From positions 89,245,848 to 89,309,847 of the forward strand of contig OZ035960.1 of assembly GCA_964034945.1 (NCBI GenBank): DNA of 64,000 bases, given 5' to 3'. The position numbers and the translations under genes are program-made. How positions within the stretch are numbered: position 1 is the first letter of the stretch; every line of letters begins with the position of its first letter. The notes under the pieces were generated by a model. That model worked only from the letters and a program-made list of their open reading frames with translations, was not told the origin of the DNA and ran no database searches. Source of the DNA: Chrysopilus asiliformis (taxonomy: Eukaryota > Arthropoda > Insecta > Diptera > Rhagionidae). Positions 21,181 to 32,576 of this stretch are shown here, piece after piece.

Positions 21181-23516
21181 CCGTTTGACTCATCCCCGAA
21201 CGTTTAACGTGTTTTTTGTATAGAGTTGCTAAAATATGATTCTAGATACATATATTTTATATGTATAAAATCCAATTAGTAGAACTTCAAAAAAAACCCT
21301 GATATTCAAAGAACTTAAAAAAAAGTTGGATTTTGCAGTTGGACATTTCAAAGTTCAAAGCTCAATACTTATCTAAAGTGAACCAAGTTAAAAAAAATCT
21401 CCATAAAAGGCTATATTAACACACGTGCAGATTTGAGTTGCCTGAAATTATCACCGTTTATGGTGACACGTACACTACGACTATATATTTGTTTTATCAC
21501 CCTTAAATTTGCAATAACGGATTAAAACTTGCATACGAAATGTCCCAAAGAGCTCTAAAACTTCCGAAGCTCTTCATACACTCATATTTCATTTTTGATT
21601 AATTTAAACGTATGTATGTATATTGCATACAGCATTGGTGCTATTTGAACATATTTATATAAGATTACCACACATCAAAATAATTTTCCACATGATGTCA
21701 CCGGAAAATCTCTCTCATCAAATGGAATTTAAGATAATTTATAATAAAAGAGATTATTTAGCAATTTTACGTCGCGTCGTTTCTAGCTGAAATGCAATGT
21801 GCCGTAGATATTAGATCCATGAAACGTTAATAAATATGCACCATACCAAGTTTTTATATAAATTTAAAGGTGAATTTATGGCAATTTACCAGAATTTTAA
21901 GCCAATTTCATATTTTGGAATCTGATACGAATTGAGTTCATAACATTCTAGCCGCAAATAATTTCTAATTATCGCGAATGTAGCAGACGTGCCTTCAGGT
22001 GCTTGGTACTTTTACCTTCTTTACCAGGCCGCAGAGTTCATATAATAAATAATAACTTAACGTGATATCCTTGAAACTGGATATTTGTAACAATAAATTT
22101 TCAAAGGATATATTTTTAGTGTCGGTTACTATCGAGGTGTGCATTTTGTTTTTACTTTCTAGGCAGAACGAAGATTATGTGTCTCACATTTGCAGCAAGA
22201 AATTGCCACGAGATATCTTTGGCAGGTTCAGCACGTTCAATCAATTCTAACGACTTTAATGTAACTTAAGAAGTTTATTCGTGGCCTCATCGATTTCTTA
22301 GCTGGCTTCCATTCGCTCGATATGATTATAAAAAGAAGGATAAAATCGCAATAAACCCAGATATCCCACATCAAAATCTCTTCCCCAATGTGCTGCAGGC
22401 TCATTCTATGCTTTCTCTCTAAATAATATTACTAATATATCCTGCATGACAGGGATAGAGGGGTATTAGAACGTGGATAGGAAACCTAATATCACGGACA
22501 AAAACAGATGCTGTGCTATATTGAGCGTTGGAAGTAGGATCAGACCTTGTTGCTTAGCTGACATTATTTTTAGGGCAATTGCACCAGTAAATGAACAGAT
22601 GGAAATATTTGTTTTTGATGAAACCTGATAGAAATAATCAGACTCGCGATTATATGAACATTCTATTATATGAATTAGGCTGGATTAAACTCATAGAAAA
22701 TATTTGAGATAAAATACTCTGTTAAATTAACAGCTAAAACTTCATGTTCATATAATCGCTGGATTTAGATCTCACTTCCGGTGCACAGGAGAGTTCAATG
22801 ATCCGTGGTATTTCAGCGTGTTATGTACAGTCTGGAAAGGATGCCAATTGACACAGCTTTATTGTTATTTTGAATGTAAGCAGATTAAAATACTTTGAAT
22901 CAAAATTTCTTCAGTTCTTAATACAATTGTGGAAACCACATCAAAATTCGTAAATGCGTCTACCAGATAACCGAAGACAAATCATATTTCGGATTCCTTC
23001 CTACTAGTATTTTGGGTGTATGGGACGTTTCTGCCACTAGAAATGTATGTTATTTAGTGGCAGACCCCCGCCATACATCAAAAATGCTTGTAGGTATCAC
23101 CAATATTTAATTATCTATCTTTAATTCGACTTATCAATGCGTACTTCATGATATTTAAAAAAATATTTATTTATCGCTTTATTATCATGCAAGTGTTTAG
23201 AATTTCAAAGCTCTAGCTCAGAGCTCATGATACATTAACGTAATTAATGTAAATAAGTGTAAATAATGTATTTAATTGTAATTAATGTCATTAAATTTGT
23301 AATTTGGATTTTGCTGTCCAAAAATTTCCTAGTAGAGGTAGATATAATTGGGAAAGAATTTATTTAAAAGATTAGGTACTTAATTAAAAAACATTAATAT
23401 GGCACGCGAAAGGCGAGGAAAATATAAAGCAGGACAAGTATTTAGATATCTGATCCTATGCATGCTCCTATAAATATATGCCGAAACCAGGAGACAGTCG
23501 CAGACACAGTTAGATT
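21181..23516. other. Gene-free stretch
   Basis: No supported gene. A tract of 'taattaatgt' words at 23225-23300 recurs as 'aattacattacatac' words near 24870-24965. The rest shows nothing I can name. Confidence 0.4.
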
Positions 23517-23692
23517 ATGGTTAAATTTGATTTCTTCCTTGAGCCGCCCCGTTTTCGTACAGTAAAGTTTAGGAGTTCCTTCATACCGCAAACAACAAGA
23601 CTTTGGAACGATTTACCATCCGATGTGTTCCCCCCGGACGTTCAAGGAGAACATAAACCGACATCTCCTTTCGTTCTTCCAACCATCCTGAC
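23517..23692 (+). pseudogene. LINE reverse-transcriptase protein, C-terminal end, frameshifted
   Basis: The first part reads through 'SSFIPQTTRLWNDLPSDVFP', a hallmark of the C-terminus of jockey/CR1-type non-LTR retrotransposon proteins. The family then continues with a phrase like FKxxINRHL. Here that phrase (RTFKENINRHL) is present in the next frame, ending at a TGA at 23690-23692. The shift falls in the C run near 23630-23636. Only about 58 codons remain, as expected of a 5'-truncated, decayed insertion. Clade assignment is not possible from this much sequence. The 109-aa frame that runs past the shift is an artefact. Confidence 0.7.
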
Positions 23693-24279
23693 CTGTGCTT
23701 CGGCATTAAAGGGTCTTTTCCTACGCTCTAGCTGGAACTATAAAAAAATCCCAGAAAATCAAAAAAATAATTTTGATGAAATTGCTTTGAATGTGCATCT
23801 TATTTTTATAACAAAACGAGGCTTTATCCAAGGTACATTTACTTAACAAAAAAAAATTTCTTTTTAAGAAATCGGATGTAGATTGATAAATGGGATAAAT
23901 ACAAAACAAAACGAGACATATTTTCAGAGCTTTTCCTTAAGTCTTTTGATTTGACCGATTCTTTTTTTTTTTGGAAATCAGCAGAGTTGTATACGCCATC
24001 GCTTTTGAATCTAGCTATGAAGGTCTTAAAAACACCTTCGGAAATTCAGCGTGTCTTATAGACAAAAAAAAACTATCTTTTGAACATTGAATAAAACTAA
24101 TTATTCTCTACATATCCCTTCGAATAGAAGACATTACCCAAATTCACGACGATAATGAAGATTGATCGATTCTTCTTAAATTTAAAAAAAGTGCCTGAAA
24201 TAAAGTACAGTACTTTCTATCCTATCTATAAGCCAAATACCACTCACTCAACACAGTTTCTCCCGAAACACCAAACCGA
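23693..24279. other. Gene-free stretch
   Basis: Probably the LINE 3' flank followed by unassigned AT-rich sequence. No poly(A) tail marking the LINE end is clear. Confidence 0.35.
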
Positions 24280-24660
24280 TTGCCATGCAATTTTGCACAC
24301 AGAAACAGAAGGTTCTGTAAGGATATCGCAAATATCCCTTTTCCCATTTTTTTTTCTCGGAAAAACGGGTCTTAAGGTTTTCGGGGTCCCTGATCACAAA
24401 TCTGATGTTGGAATTTCAAAATTCGAAACGGAAGTCCGGTAAGGATATTGAAAAATGCTTAGTTTTCGTCGGGCAAACTGGCATTAGAGGGTTTTCGGGA
24501 TCGCTGATCACGAATATGGTACTAGAATTTCAAAATTTCAGACTGGCGGAGCTCTTAAGATTACGCAAATATCTTTTTCACCAAGTTTCCCCCAATAAAT
24601 TGTCATTAGAGGGTCGCTAAACACAAATCTTGTGTTAGAATTTCAAAATTCATGACATAA
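24280..24660 (+). repeat. R2 repeat, about three tandem units
   Basis: Units of about 110 bp, each carrying a version of 'ggaatttcaaaattcgaaac', 'ggtcctgtaaggata' and 'tttcggggtc[c/g]ctgatcac'. Two frames of 71 and 95 aa run through this and are repeat translations. Confidence 0.6.
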
Positions 24661-25914
24661 ATTTTGTTTTTTCAAAAGTTTTTAATTTGTATCTTTGTTT
24701 TTTTTTGGTGCAAAAAAAACTTATGCAAGAAACTTTAGCCCGGCAAAGACGGGTATGCAAGCTAGTAAGTATATATGGAGCCAAATAAATTCATTACGAA
24801 GAATTCAAACATTCATTTCCATATAAAAATACTTGTATTTGATCTGCTGTACACGGTGTACTTCCAGTTAATTACATTACATACTTAAATACATTAATTA
24901 CGCTGTCAATCGGCTTAAATACTTAATACATTAATTACGCTTAATTACGCTTTACACGTAATTAATTGCGAATTTAATTCGATGAAAATTACACTGCCAA
25001 CACTGCTAAACGGCATGGGCTTACAAGATTTGACCCTGACAGACGGACATAAAAGCAAGCTTTTAAAAAGCGACGCAGTGGATGATAAGTTCGATAGTTC
25101 GCCGGCTACAATAACTTTTCAGTTTCACTCTACATTGCATAATGTATCACTGGTGATCCATAAATATCTTTTTCCTTACCGCGTTCGAGTCTTAGCTCAA
25201 CTTTTAGCATCAAGACTATTAATACAATAACCACTCTAAGGCGAAAAGCACATAACTTTCTTATAGCCCAATCACACTTACGTGGATTTGGCCTTAAAAT
25301 TGTATAAATGTGAGCGATAAAAAGACTAAAGAGATAGGACTTTTGACATAAGAACTGCGCGAAAACTCAGGCAGAGAAAAATATATTGTGTTTGCTTTGC
25401 TCACACAATTGAATCGAAAAGTTATACCTAAAATATTTTTCGAACACAGGACGCTGAATATTAAAATCCCATGGCGTTCAATTTAAAATTTGAACTCATA
25501 ATTATCGAAAAAAAAAATATTTTTGTTTTATTGTTTACAGAATATTATACGAATTGCTTTGAAAGTTTGGTCTTAAAAGTTGAGAGCACGAATTTAGAAA
25601 GGCAAACACAAATTTTTCTCGCATTGGTATTAAGATCGAGAACTTGCGTTAATTTTATATTCAATGTTGATTTGAAGTTTAACGTGTCGCTCTCTTCTGG
25701 CAAGCATATTTTTTTTCTCTTATCAACGGAAAATCATTTACCATATCAAGTACAATTTTCAAATCAACTTAGGTGTGATAAGCCTTTTATACAAAATCTA
25801 CGTGAATGTGCTAACAATCAAAATGAAGCTGCCCAAAAAGCATTTTAAGCAGCAGTGTTGTCTTTATTCACAAATTTCGTCACCATGCAAATCGCGGTCA
25901 TAAGCGATTCTTGT
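24661..25914. other. Gene-free stretch
   Basis: A 125-aa frame (25471-25848, ATG start) has no domain, signal peptide or repeats that I recognise. About one frame this long is expected by chance in 64 kb of such AT-rich DNA, so I do not call it. Confidence 0.4.
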
Positions 25915-26595
25915 CGCGGGAAAATCGCCGTTGTGCGAATGGGATGCCCAGTGACACCCATAGTACGGAACACTTTTCAGTGGTTTGCCAAGACGCAATT
26001 ATGACAAAAGAACGTAATTCTGACGCTGCCATTTCACAAAAAATACCTGCCCATTAACAAAATTAGCTGCTTGAAGCTTTATGCGAGCGTCATCTGACGG
26101 CATTACATCACACTAATCTTCGAGCGGAGTTTTCTTTCTCCCTCGAACGCTTACGTAGCTTACCGACCGAACAGAGATGAACAAATAAAAACGTAAACAG
26201 CGAACGGCAATAAATTAATGGGAACTTTTTGTCGAGTATTATTTTATAATGGACTTTTCCTCCGATTGCATGCCGTGATTTTAGTTGCAACTAATTTTTT
26301 TTGACAATATTGAATCTAAAATTTAAACAGATTTTAATGGGTCATCAAATTATTTTGTTTTTAACGAAAAAATTCTTTAATTTTATTTTGCGGTCAAATT
26401 TTGTTTTTTTTTTTCAATGAAATTTTGATGCCAATAAAATTGTGCTATCTCAAAAATGTCTCATATTCATTTCTTATGAAATTTTCTTCAGATATTAGAT
26501 TGAAACAAGAAATTTAATTCTCGAACCGACATCGTTTGAATCAAACGTCAATGGGGAATATGGCGGCTAAAGGCATCAACTTTTTTTCTTTTGTT
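25915..26595 (-). repeat. R7 dispersed repeat, longest copy
   Basis: On the minus strand the order is: 'gttgatgcctttagccgcca', 'gagaattaaatttcttg', 'ggaggaaaagtccattataa', 'tctgttcggtcggtaagcta', 'taatgccgtcagatgacgct', and 'cactgaaaagtgttccgtac'. The two partial copies at 9742 and 16463 hold complementary halves. No transposase frame is visible. Confidence 0.6.
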
Positions 26596-27325
26596 TGCAA
26601 ACCGGGGGCTTTGAGGTAACTCTAGTGGCAATCGTGGCGACACTGTTCCTATTACACGCTTCTTCAGAGTGAAAATGAGATTCAGGCTCCACAGCTAATC
26701 ACTGTTTCGACCCGACAACCGTCAAATGCCGCTTTATCGCTGCAGGATTTTTATGAAGCGAATATTGACCCAGAGACGAAACGTCGATCACAAATTTCCC
26801 CACTAAAGCAATTGTGGCTTTGCAGACGCATTATTAATCAGCGCGTCGTGCTCGTCACTTCTTACGCTTCTTGTACGCGCATGTGAATTATAGGTCTAAA
26901 GCTAGCATCAGACGAGCACACAAAACCTTAACACGTGTGATGACTGACGTCACGAAAAAAACTCAAAACACATCTGACACGACACGTCCTTACACTTGAA
27001 AAGTGTTGCTATCAGACGGTGTGATTTTTTTTCCACACAATCGGATTTTTGTCCCAAAACGTGTTAACGTCGCTAGTCTTCCCACGAAATTTTGTCACAC
27101 AATTACACACTGTGTGACGTAGATTGAGTAGTTATCAGACGGAGTGAAAAGCCTTAAAACGTGTGATGATGAAAGACGTTTGACAGCAGTCGAAATCGTC
27201 TGACACACTGATTTGCTATCAGACGGTGTGATAGCTCTCTGACATTTTGTGTATTTTTCTCGGTCATTGCTTGTCAAAATTGTGCGCTATTTTAAATTTG
27301 TGAAGAAAAATAAAATTAAATTAAA

Positions 27326-27601
27326 ATGTCAAAAAGGAAATATGAGGAGATGTTGGATATGGAGGTTTTGGCAGCCTATATTTTGAAAAGCAGTGACGAC
27401 GACGACGACGACGAGTCAATGGCTCGAAAGTGCAGTTGTTGGACAAAGGATTGGGTGTCGCGTCGCGAGAAGGAGGGTTTTTTTTTGCCAAATTGATGGT
27501 GGAATTGCGCTCTGAAGAACTCGAATTGTATCGGAATTTCTTACGGATGTCGGTCGGTCAATTCGATAATTTGCTAACAATTGGTGAAGTCGCAGATAGA
27601 A
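27326..27601 (+). pseudogene. PIF/Harbinger transposase, N-terminal fragment, frameshifted
   Basis: ATG at 27326 opens a frame with a run of six Asp (GAC repeats) and then 'CSCWTKDWVSRREKEG', matching the WxxxW...RR motif that starts Harbinger transposases. A T9 run near 27479-27488 shifts the frame. Downstream 'MVELRSEELELYRNFLRMS' continues the family pattern (LxxELRxEDxxxYxNFLRM). The DDE nuclease core is absent. The last codons of the open frame to 27660 come from the R1 piece. It cannot be catalytic. Confidence 0.8.
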
Positions 27602-27843
27602 ACATAACAAAAGCTATAATTGAAAACCCGTTTGGTGATATGGCATTGTTTGAAGTTTAATTGAACAGCGAACAGTTGTATCAAAATTCCACTTTGAAGT
27701 CAAACTTTTCAATAGGATTTTTTTAAAACTTGTTCCAATTGGCTTTTCATGTATGGAACTTTAATGTAGAATCATGTCCTAAACAACTTTTGTTCTTGCA
27801 CTTTTTTGATAAGATGCGCCGTTTTTAAGATATTCGCTATAAC
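27602..27843 (-). repeat. R1 fragment inside the Harbinger element
   Basis: 'Aacataacaaaagctataat' and 'gaaaacccgtttggtgatat' match the R1 tail in reverse. They are followed by 'cgaacagttgtatcaaaatt' and 'ttgataagatgcgccgtttt'. It replaces the transposase core. Confidence 0.7.
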
Positions 27844-28156
27844 ACAGTGCGTGTGAAATGGCACGAATTCATGCCAGTTTACACATTGGGACATTTTCCC
27901 ACAGTCTTAACACAGACCGAAAAATGTCATCGCACATACCACGTTTTACACAGGGTTATCAGACGGAGGCAAAATTCGTTTAACACACGTCAAAAAAATT
28001 GTTGTAACACAGGTTATAACACGGTGTGTAAACAAAAATTCTGTCACAATTTAAGTTATCAGACGGTGTTAACTGGTGTTACAATTTTGTGACGTCAAAA
28101 TTACGTCAGTCATCACACGTGTTAAGGTTTTGTGTGCTCGTCTGATGCTAGCTTAA

Positions 28157-28657
28157 ATCTTTAGCCACGATTGCGTAAATTAGTTCATTTTTAAACCGCA
28201 CAGAACAAACCTCGTGTGCTTGTGCTTTTCGGTGCCATTGGGGTGTGCAAAGAAAAGAACAGGATAGAATCGGTTCAGTAGTTTAAAAGCCAATTAATGT
28301 CTCAGTGCTTGCTAAAATAAATTTTTACTGGTAATACCACCCTATTAACTTTGTTTATCATTCGTACCACTAAAGGTATTTTCGAAAACACTTTTTATAT
28401 ATTGTACATCAACATTATATAAATAATTCTTATAGCAATAGTAACAATAATGATGTCGAATTTAAGGAATAAAGAAGAAAGTATCTAACTACTGACACGA
28501 GTGACAAGAACGAATAAACCAATGACAGCATATCAAAGTCTATAAAAAATAATATCACTTGTTTGTATTCCAGAGAGATAAAATTTTTATGATAGCGTAA
28601 TAAACCAGGGAACGAAAAAAAGACAGTCAGGAAAAGCGGTTTTCCACCCACACGGAT
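28157..28657. other. No recognisable feature
   Basis: Nothing supported in this 500-bp stretch. Confidence 0.4.
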
Positions 28658-29281
28658 TTAACCCTAATCCGCATTCGCGGTGACTTTGAGACACCGATGC
28701 AGTTTTGAGAGTGATTGTTACGAATGTTAAAAAAGTTATTGCATTCATGCTCCTTGACTTTGTTTTTTTAAGCCAATACTATTTAAAAACGAAAAAAAAA
28801 ATTAATTTTTTTTACTACAACAATAATATTTCGCTTTTATGAAATTTACCCTTAATCCACGCAGGCGGTGTCTCAAAGACACCGTAACGGTTTTACCAGC
28901 AAAGAAAGGTTATTTTGGTATCACTTTGCTTCTATTTCGCAAAATATCGGACTGTAGTAGGCGATAATAACTGTAGCACTTCCCAAAAGAGAAAACGTTG
29001 CTTCCTGTGTCCCCATTTCTAAGGTCGCGCTTTGAAGCAGATAAGTGCAAATCCAAGAAAAATGTTTGTAACGAAATTTCTTAAAAATCAATTTTATGCT
29101 ACAATTATAAAAAGTACGAATAATGTATATACAAATAAATAAATATTATTAACTGAATTAAAAAATGCAAACTCAAAAAATTTTTTTTTTATTAAATTAT
29201 TCTATTTTTTCCGGCATGGTGTCTTTCAGACACCGCCTGCGTGGATTAAGGATAAAATTAGCCTGAGCTGATTAGGGTTAA
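28658..29281. mobile_element. TTAA miniature element (family T3), copy 2
   Basis: TTAA at 28658-28661 and 29278-29281. The 616-bp interior is nearly identical to 17316-17929, differing at a handful of bases such as GGTGACTTTGAGACACC in the first hairpin. Same orientation, about 11.3 kb apart. Different flanks show two separate insertions rather than a duplicated segment. Confidence 0.9.
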
Positions 29282-29879
29282 AGAAAAAATGAAAGATAAG
29301 AATTACGTACCAAGAAAATTCAACAAAAGCGAATTTCCAGCTCTTTTCCGTGATATTCACAAAAATCTTTTGTTAGATACACAAAAAATTGGTTAAGATT
29401 GTCTGTTTTTTATGATGAATAAGGATAATCCCTTGCATATTTTAAAACCATAGAAAAACTAACTTGATATATCGAGACAAAAGGATAAAAAACTAATCGG
29501 AAATTCGGAATACATTTTAAAAACTTTTTTCGAAAGTTTTTTTTATAACCAGCTCGTTGTTATAAAAGTTTAATAGGATCCTGTTTTTTTTTTGTATTTT
29601 ATGTGATTTATGAATTGCGACCTTGAAGTTTCTGCAAACACGTGTTTCTTTTAAATAAGTAAATTGTTAGGGTTTTTGTGATTTTCAAAAAAGTGATTTA
29701 AAAAAATTGAACACTTTTTCATAGTTGAAAATCCAACTGGGATAATTCATGAATTATAATTTGACTGATTAATGCACTTTTGAGTACTTATCAAAGGCAT
29801 GCATGTACGTCGTGTTGCGAAAAACTGCCTTTAGGCATCATAACAAGCAAACAGGACCAAGAAAATCGTGAGTCATACC
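29282..29879. other. No recognisable feature
   Basis: AT-rich, nothing supported. Confidence 0.4.
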
Positions 29880-30170
29880 TACACTTAGTGACGGCAATTA
29901 ATCACGTTATCCTTACAGACTTTTAATGTCAGAATCGGATTTAGCGACCCCAAAAATTTATAGGACCGTCCCTCATCCTTACCTTACAAGGACGAAATAG
30001 AGAAAATATTGTATTGTCATAGGACTTACGTCCTACGCGTTACGTGTGCAAACTTTCAAGTCAATTGGATGAGTCGAAGTGGGTCAAAATTGGATTGAAA
30101 TATTTGAATCTGACAGACAAACAGACAGACACAAATACAAGCTAAATAAAAGCTTTTAAAAATAGACCTA
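29880..30170 (+). repeat. R3 dispersed repeat
   Basis: 'Cacgttatccttacagactt', 'aggacgaaatagagaaaata', 'tcaattggatgagtcgaagt', 'gacagacaaacagacagaca', ending 'aagctaaataaaagcttt'. Confidence 0.6.
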
Positions 30171-30249
30171 TTTTTACCACAAAATCCATATTTTACTTTG
30201 AAACGTACGCCATTTTGTTCATTTTTTAAAATATAATTTATTTTTTAAA

Positions 30250-30545
30250 ATATCGGCCCGCCCAAGACTTTTTTCCTGTTTTCTCGAAAACTGTACATCC
30301 TATCGAAAGATTTATAAAGATGAAATGTGTTTAGAATATGATTTTACATCACTTATCCATACATCAAAATACAGTTGGACCACTTCTTTCCACCTCCCTC
30401 ATACAAATGGAATGCTTTTCTCCTGTTTTCTAAAAAACGGTGCATCATATCGCAAAATTTATAAAGGTAAAATCTGTTTAGAATATTATTTTACATAACT
30501 TATCCATACAATAACATCTAATCGGCCGACTCCTTCCCTCTCTGC
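30250..30545 (+). repeat. R9 repeat, two tandem units
   Basis: Two units of about 130 bp with 'ttttctcgaaaactgtacat', 'tttagaatatgattttacat' and 'acttatccatacatcaaaat'-type phrases. Confidence 0.5.
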
Positions 30546-30599
30546 TTTACAAATGGATTTTTTAAATAAACATTTTGTCCGTCATCATATAGACTACTA

Positions 30600-31100
30600 A
30601 CAGACCCTTCGTTGCCAGCTTAAAGCTTTTTGTATAAATTTTAGAATGCCAAAAAATCATAAATAACTTTAAAACTTTTGGGATAAAACGTTATCCTTAA
30701 GGAACCTTTTGTTTCGAATTTTGAAACTCCAACACCAGATTCGTGATAAGCAACGCTGAAAACCTCCCAAAGCCAGTTTTTGCGAGAAAAATTGGAAAAA
30801 GGACATTTGCGTTCCACTTACAGGACCTTCCGTTTATAATTTTAAAAATCTAACACCGGATTCGCGATCAGCGACCCCAAAAACCCTATAATGCCAATTT
30901 TTCCGGGGAAAAATGGGAAAAAGGTTATTTTCGTTATCCTTACAGGACCTGCCGTTTCGAATTTTGAAAATCTAACATAGCTAAAAAACTGCTTCTGGCA
31001 ACGCAGATCATTTTGAAAAAAAAACCGCGTAAAAATCGGTCCATTAGTTTTTGAGTTTTGTAATCTCAAACAAACAAACATCCATTTATATATAGATTTG
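30600..31100 (-). repeat. R2 dispersed repeat, long minus copy
   Basis: On the minus strand it runs from 'atccatttatatatagattt' (inverted) and the GTTTGTTTG stretch, through three successive 'ggtcctgtaaggataacg' units, to 'ggcattctaaaatttataca'. It is the most complete R2 copy here. The 105-aa minus frame is a repeat translation. Confidence 0.65.
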
Positions 31101-31138
31101 ACGATTGGTCTCTGGCAATTGTAGCTTTTCTTATGTTT

Positions 31139-31279
31139 ATACCCGTATGGTGAAACCAAAGGGTATATTAGATTTGCCTTACCGTTTGTAACGCCAAGAT
31201 CCCGTCATCGCACAAAAAAATGAATTACACCAGTGTGTTTAGAATGATAAAAAAGTTGAATTTAGCATGTCCGTCTGTC

Positions 31280-31310
<31 letters not shown>

Positions 31311-31605
31311 GGCGCGGATTGCAGGCGCACGGATTGAGCTAGAGACTTGAAATTTTGCGCAGATTCGTGAATATCTCAAAAACGGTGCATCTTATCAAAA
31401 ACGTCCAAGAACAAAAGTTATTTAGGATATGATTCTACATAAAACTCCCATACATCAAAATCCGATTGGAATAAATTTTAAAAAATCTTATTGGAAAGTT
31501 TGACTTCAAAGTGGAATTTCGGTACAACTGTTCGAGTTTTGATACGAATATCACCATACGGGTCTCCAATGATTGCCAGATTGGCAATTATAGCTTTTCT
31601 TATGT
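31139..31605 (+). repeat. R1 dispersed repeat with internal deletion
   Basis: ACCCGTATGGTGA at 31141-31153 and TCACCATACGGGT at 31551-31563. The GTCCGTCTGTCTGTCCGTCC run is kept but about 75 bp after 'gcgcagattcgt' are missing relative to 14721. It follows directly on a short R1-like tail ('ctggcaattgtagcttttct'). Confidence 0.7.
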
Positions 31606-32195
31606 TTTAATTAATATTTCAATGGTGTGATTTTTTATGTACATAAACCACTTTTTTCAAAGGCTACTCACCCTAGTTATATCTAATGTTACGTTTCCAA
31701 AAGGTTTTCAAAAATTGATTCTATTTAACTATAATTAAAATATTTTCTCAAAATTTTCACAGAACTATAAAACTTGTCCACAATGTCTTATAACTCATTC
31801 AAGCGGCATTTGCGTCAACAGTACGAAATATGTTAACTGCTAACATCACGGTTGACGTAAACGATGCTTGGAAAATGAATAAATTTTTGAGTGTAAGTTG
31901 TGGTGATCTTTTATCCAGTGAAGATGTGTAAATGGCTTTTTGATGCGGTTTACTGTATTTTTGACACACAATTTAAAATACATGGTAAAAATAGGGGGAA
32001 ACTAAAACACTTCATTACTGGATAGAGCGAAACAAAAAAAAACGGTAAAACTTTTTAAATACCCGACTTAATTGACTTCGAATATTACATCATATTTTCT
32101 ATAATATTCTAGAATGTTTAGTTAATCAAAATCTAAAAAAAATATAGACAATTAACCTTGCGTTTTTTTTTTGATAATGAGGATAGGTTGCTTAC
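31606..32195. other. Gene-free stretch; possible 5' exon of the 32.58-kb gene
   Basis: A GTAAGT donor-like site lies at 31893-31898 after 'aaatttttgagt'. It could pair with the acceptor at 32511 and make a 619-bp 5'-UTR intron. This is inference only. Confidence 0.3.
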
Positions 32196-32330
32196 CCCTA
32201 ATTTATTCACTAGGAGTTAAGCCGAGTTAGTGAGTTAAGGGAGTTAGCTAGTGTTATTTTCCATGTAAAAGGTGAGTTAAGGGAGTTAAGGCGATTTAAC
32301 TCCTAGTGAATAAATTGGCCGTTAATGCGT
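32196..32330. mobile_element. Small palindromic miniature element
   Basis: AATTTATTCACTAGGAGTTAA near 32199 is repeated inverted near 32325. Inside are three 'gagttaagggagttag'-like words. About 135 bp, 250 bp upstream of the 32577 start codon. Confidence 0.65.
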
Positions 32331-32501
32331 TTATTCCATAATATTTTATTAATCAAATGAATTGAATTTTCTATCAATTATGTTTTTTTTGTCAAATTGC
32401 CAATCATGCGTAATTTATTTAAAGCCCCCATAAGGAATTACACCAGTCATAAAGAAAATGAAGACATTAATTAGATTCTAAAAATCATGAATGTGGAAAT
32501 T

Positions 32502-32511
32502 TTCCTTTCAG
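32502..32511 (+). promoter_or_regulatory. Candidate 3' splice site upstream of the 32577 gene
   Basis: TTTTCCTTTCAG precedes 'tttctgtgatt' by a clean AG at 32510-32511, 66 bases before the ATG. It would give a short untranslated exon piece. Possible partner donor at 31893. Confidence 0.35.
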
Positions 32512-32576
32512 TTTCTGTGATTCCTTATTTCCAATAGTACACTTCATCTTGATTTCTTAATATATACACTGAAAAA

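Larger units (their letters stand above)
26897..28156. mobile_element. PIF/Harbinger-type DNA transposon, non-autonomous
   Basis: TAA at 26897-26899 and 28154-28156 forms the 3-bp target duplication typical of this superfamily. Terminal inverted repeats begin AGCTAGCATCAGACGAGCAC and are identical for 51 bp. The word TATCAGACGG recurs inside both ends (about 27011, 27132, 27218, 27957, 28048), a likely transposase-binding repeat. The centre carries a broken transposase fragment fused to an R1 piece. Perfect long termini with a dead gene imply it was moved recently by enzyme supplied elsewhere. Confidence 0.88.

Noticed and set aside
25471..25848. 125-aa frame with ATG
   Set aside because: About one frame of this length is expected by chance at this base composition and window size; no domain, signal peptide or neighbour supports it.
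27430..27660. 76-aa frame as a complete small protein
   Set aside because: It is the second frame of a shifted Harbinger transposase fragment, and its last codons are R1 repeat.
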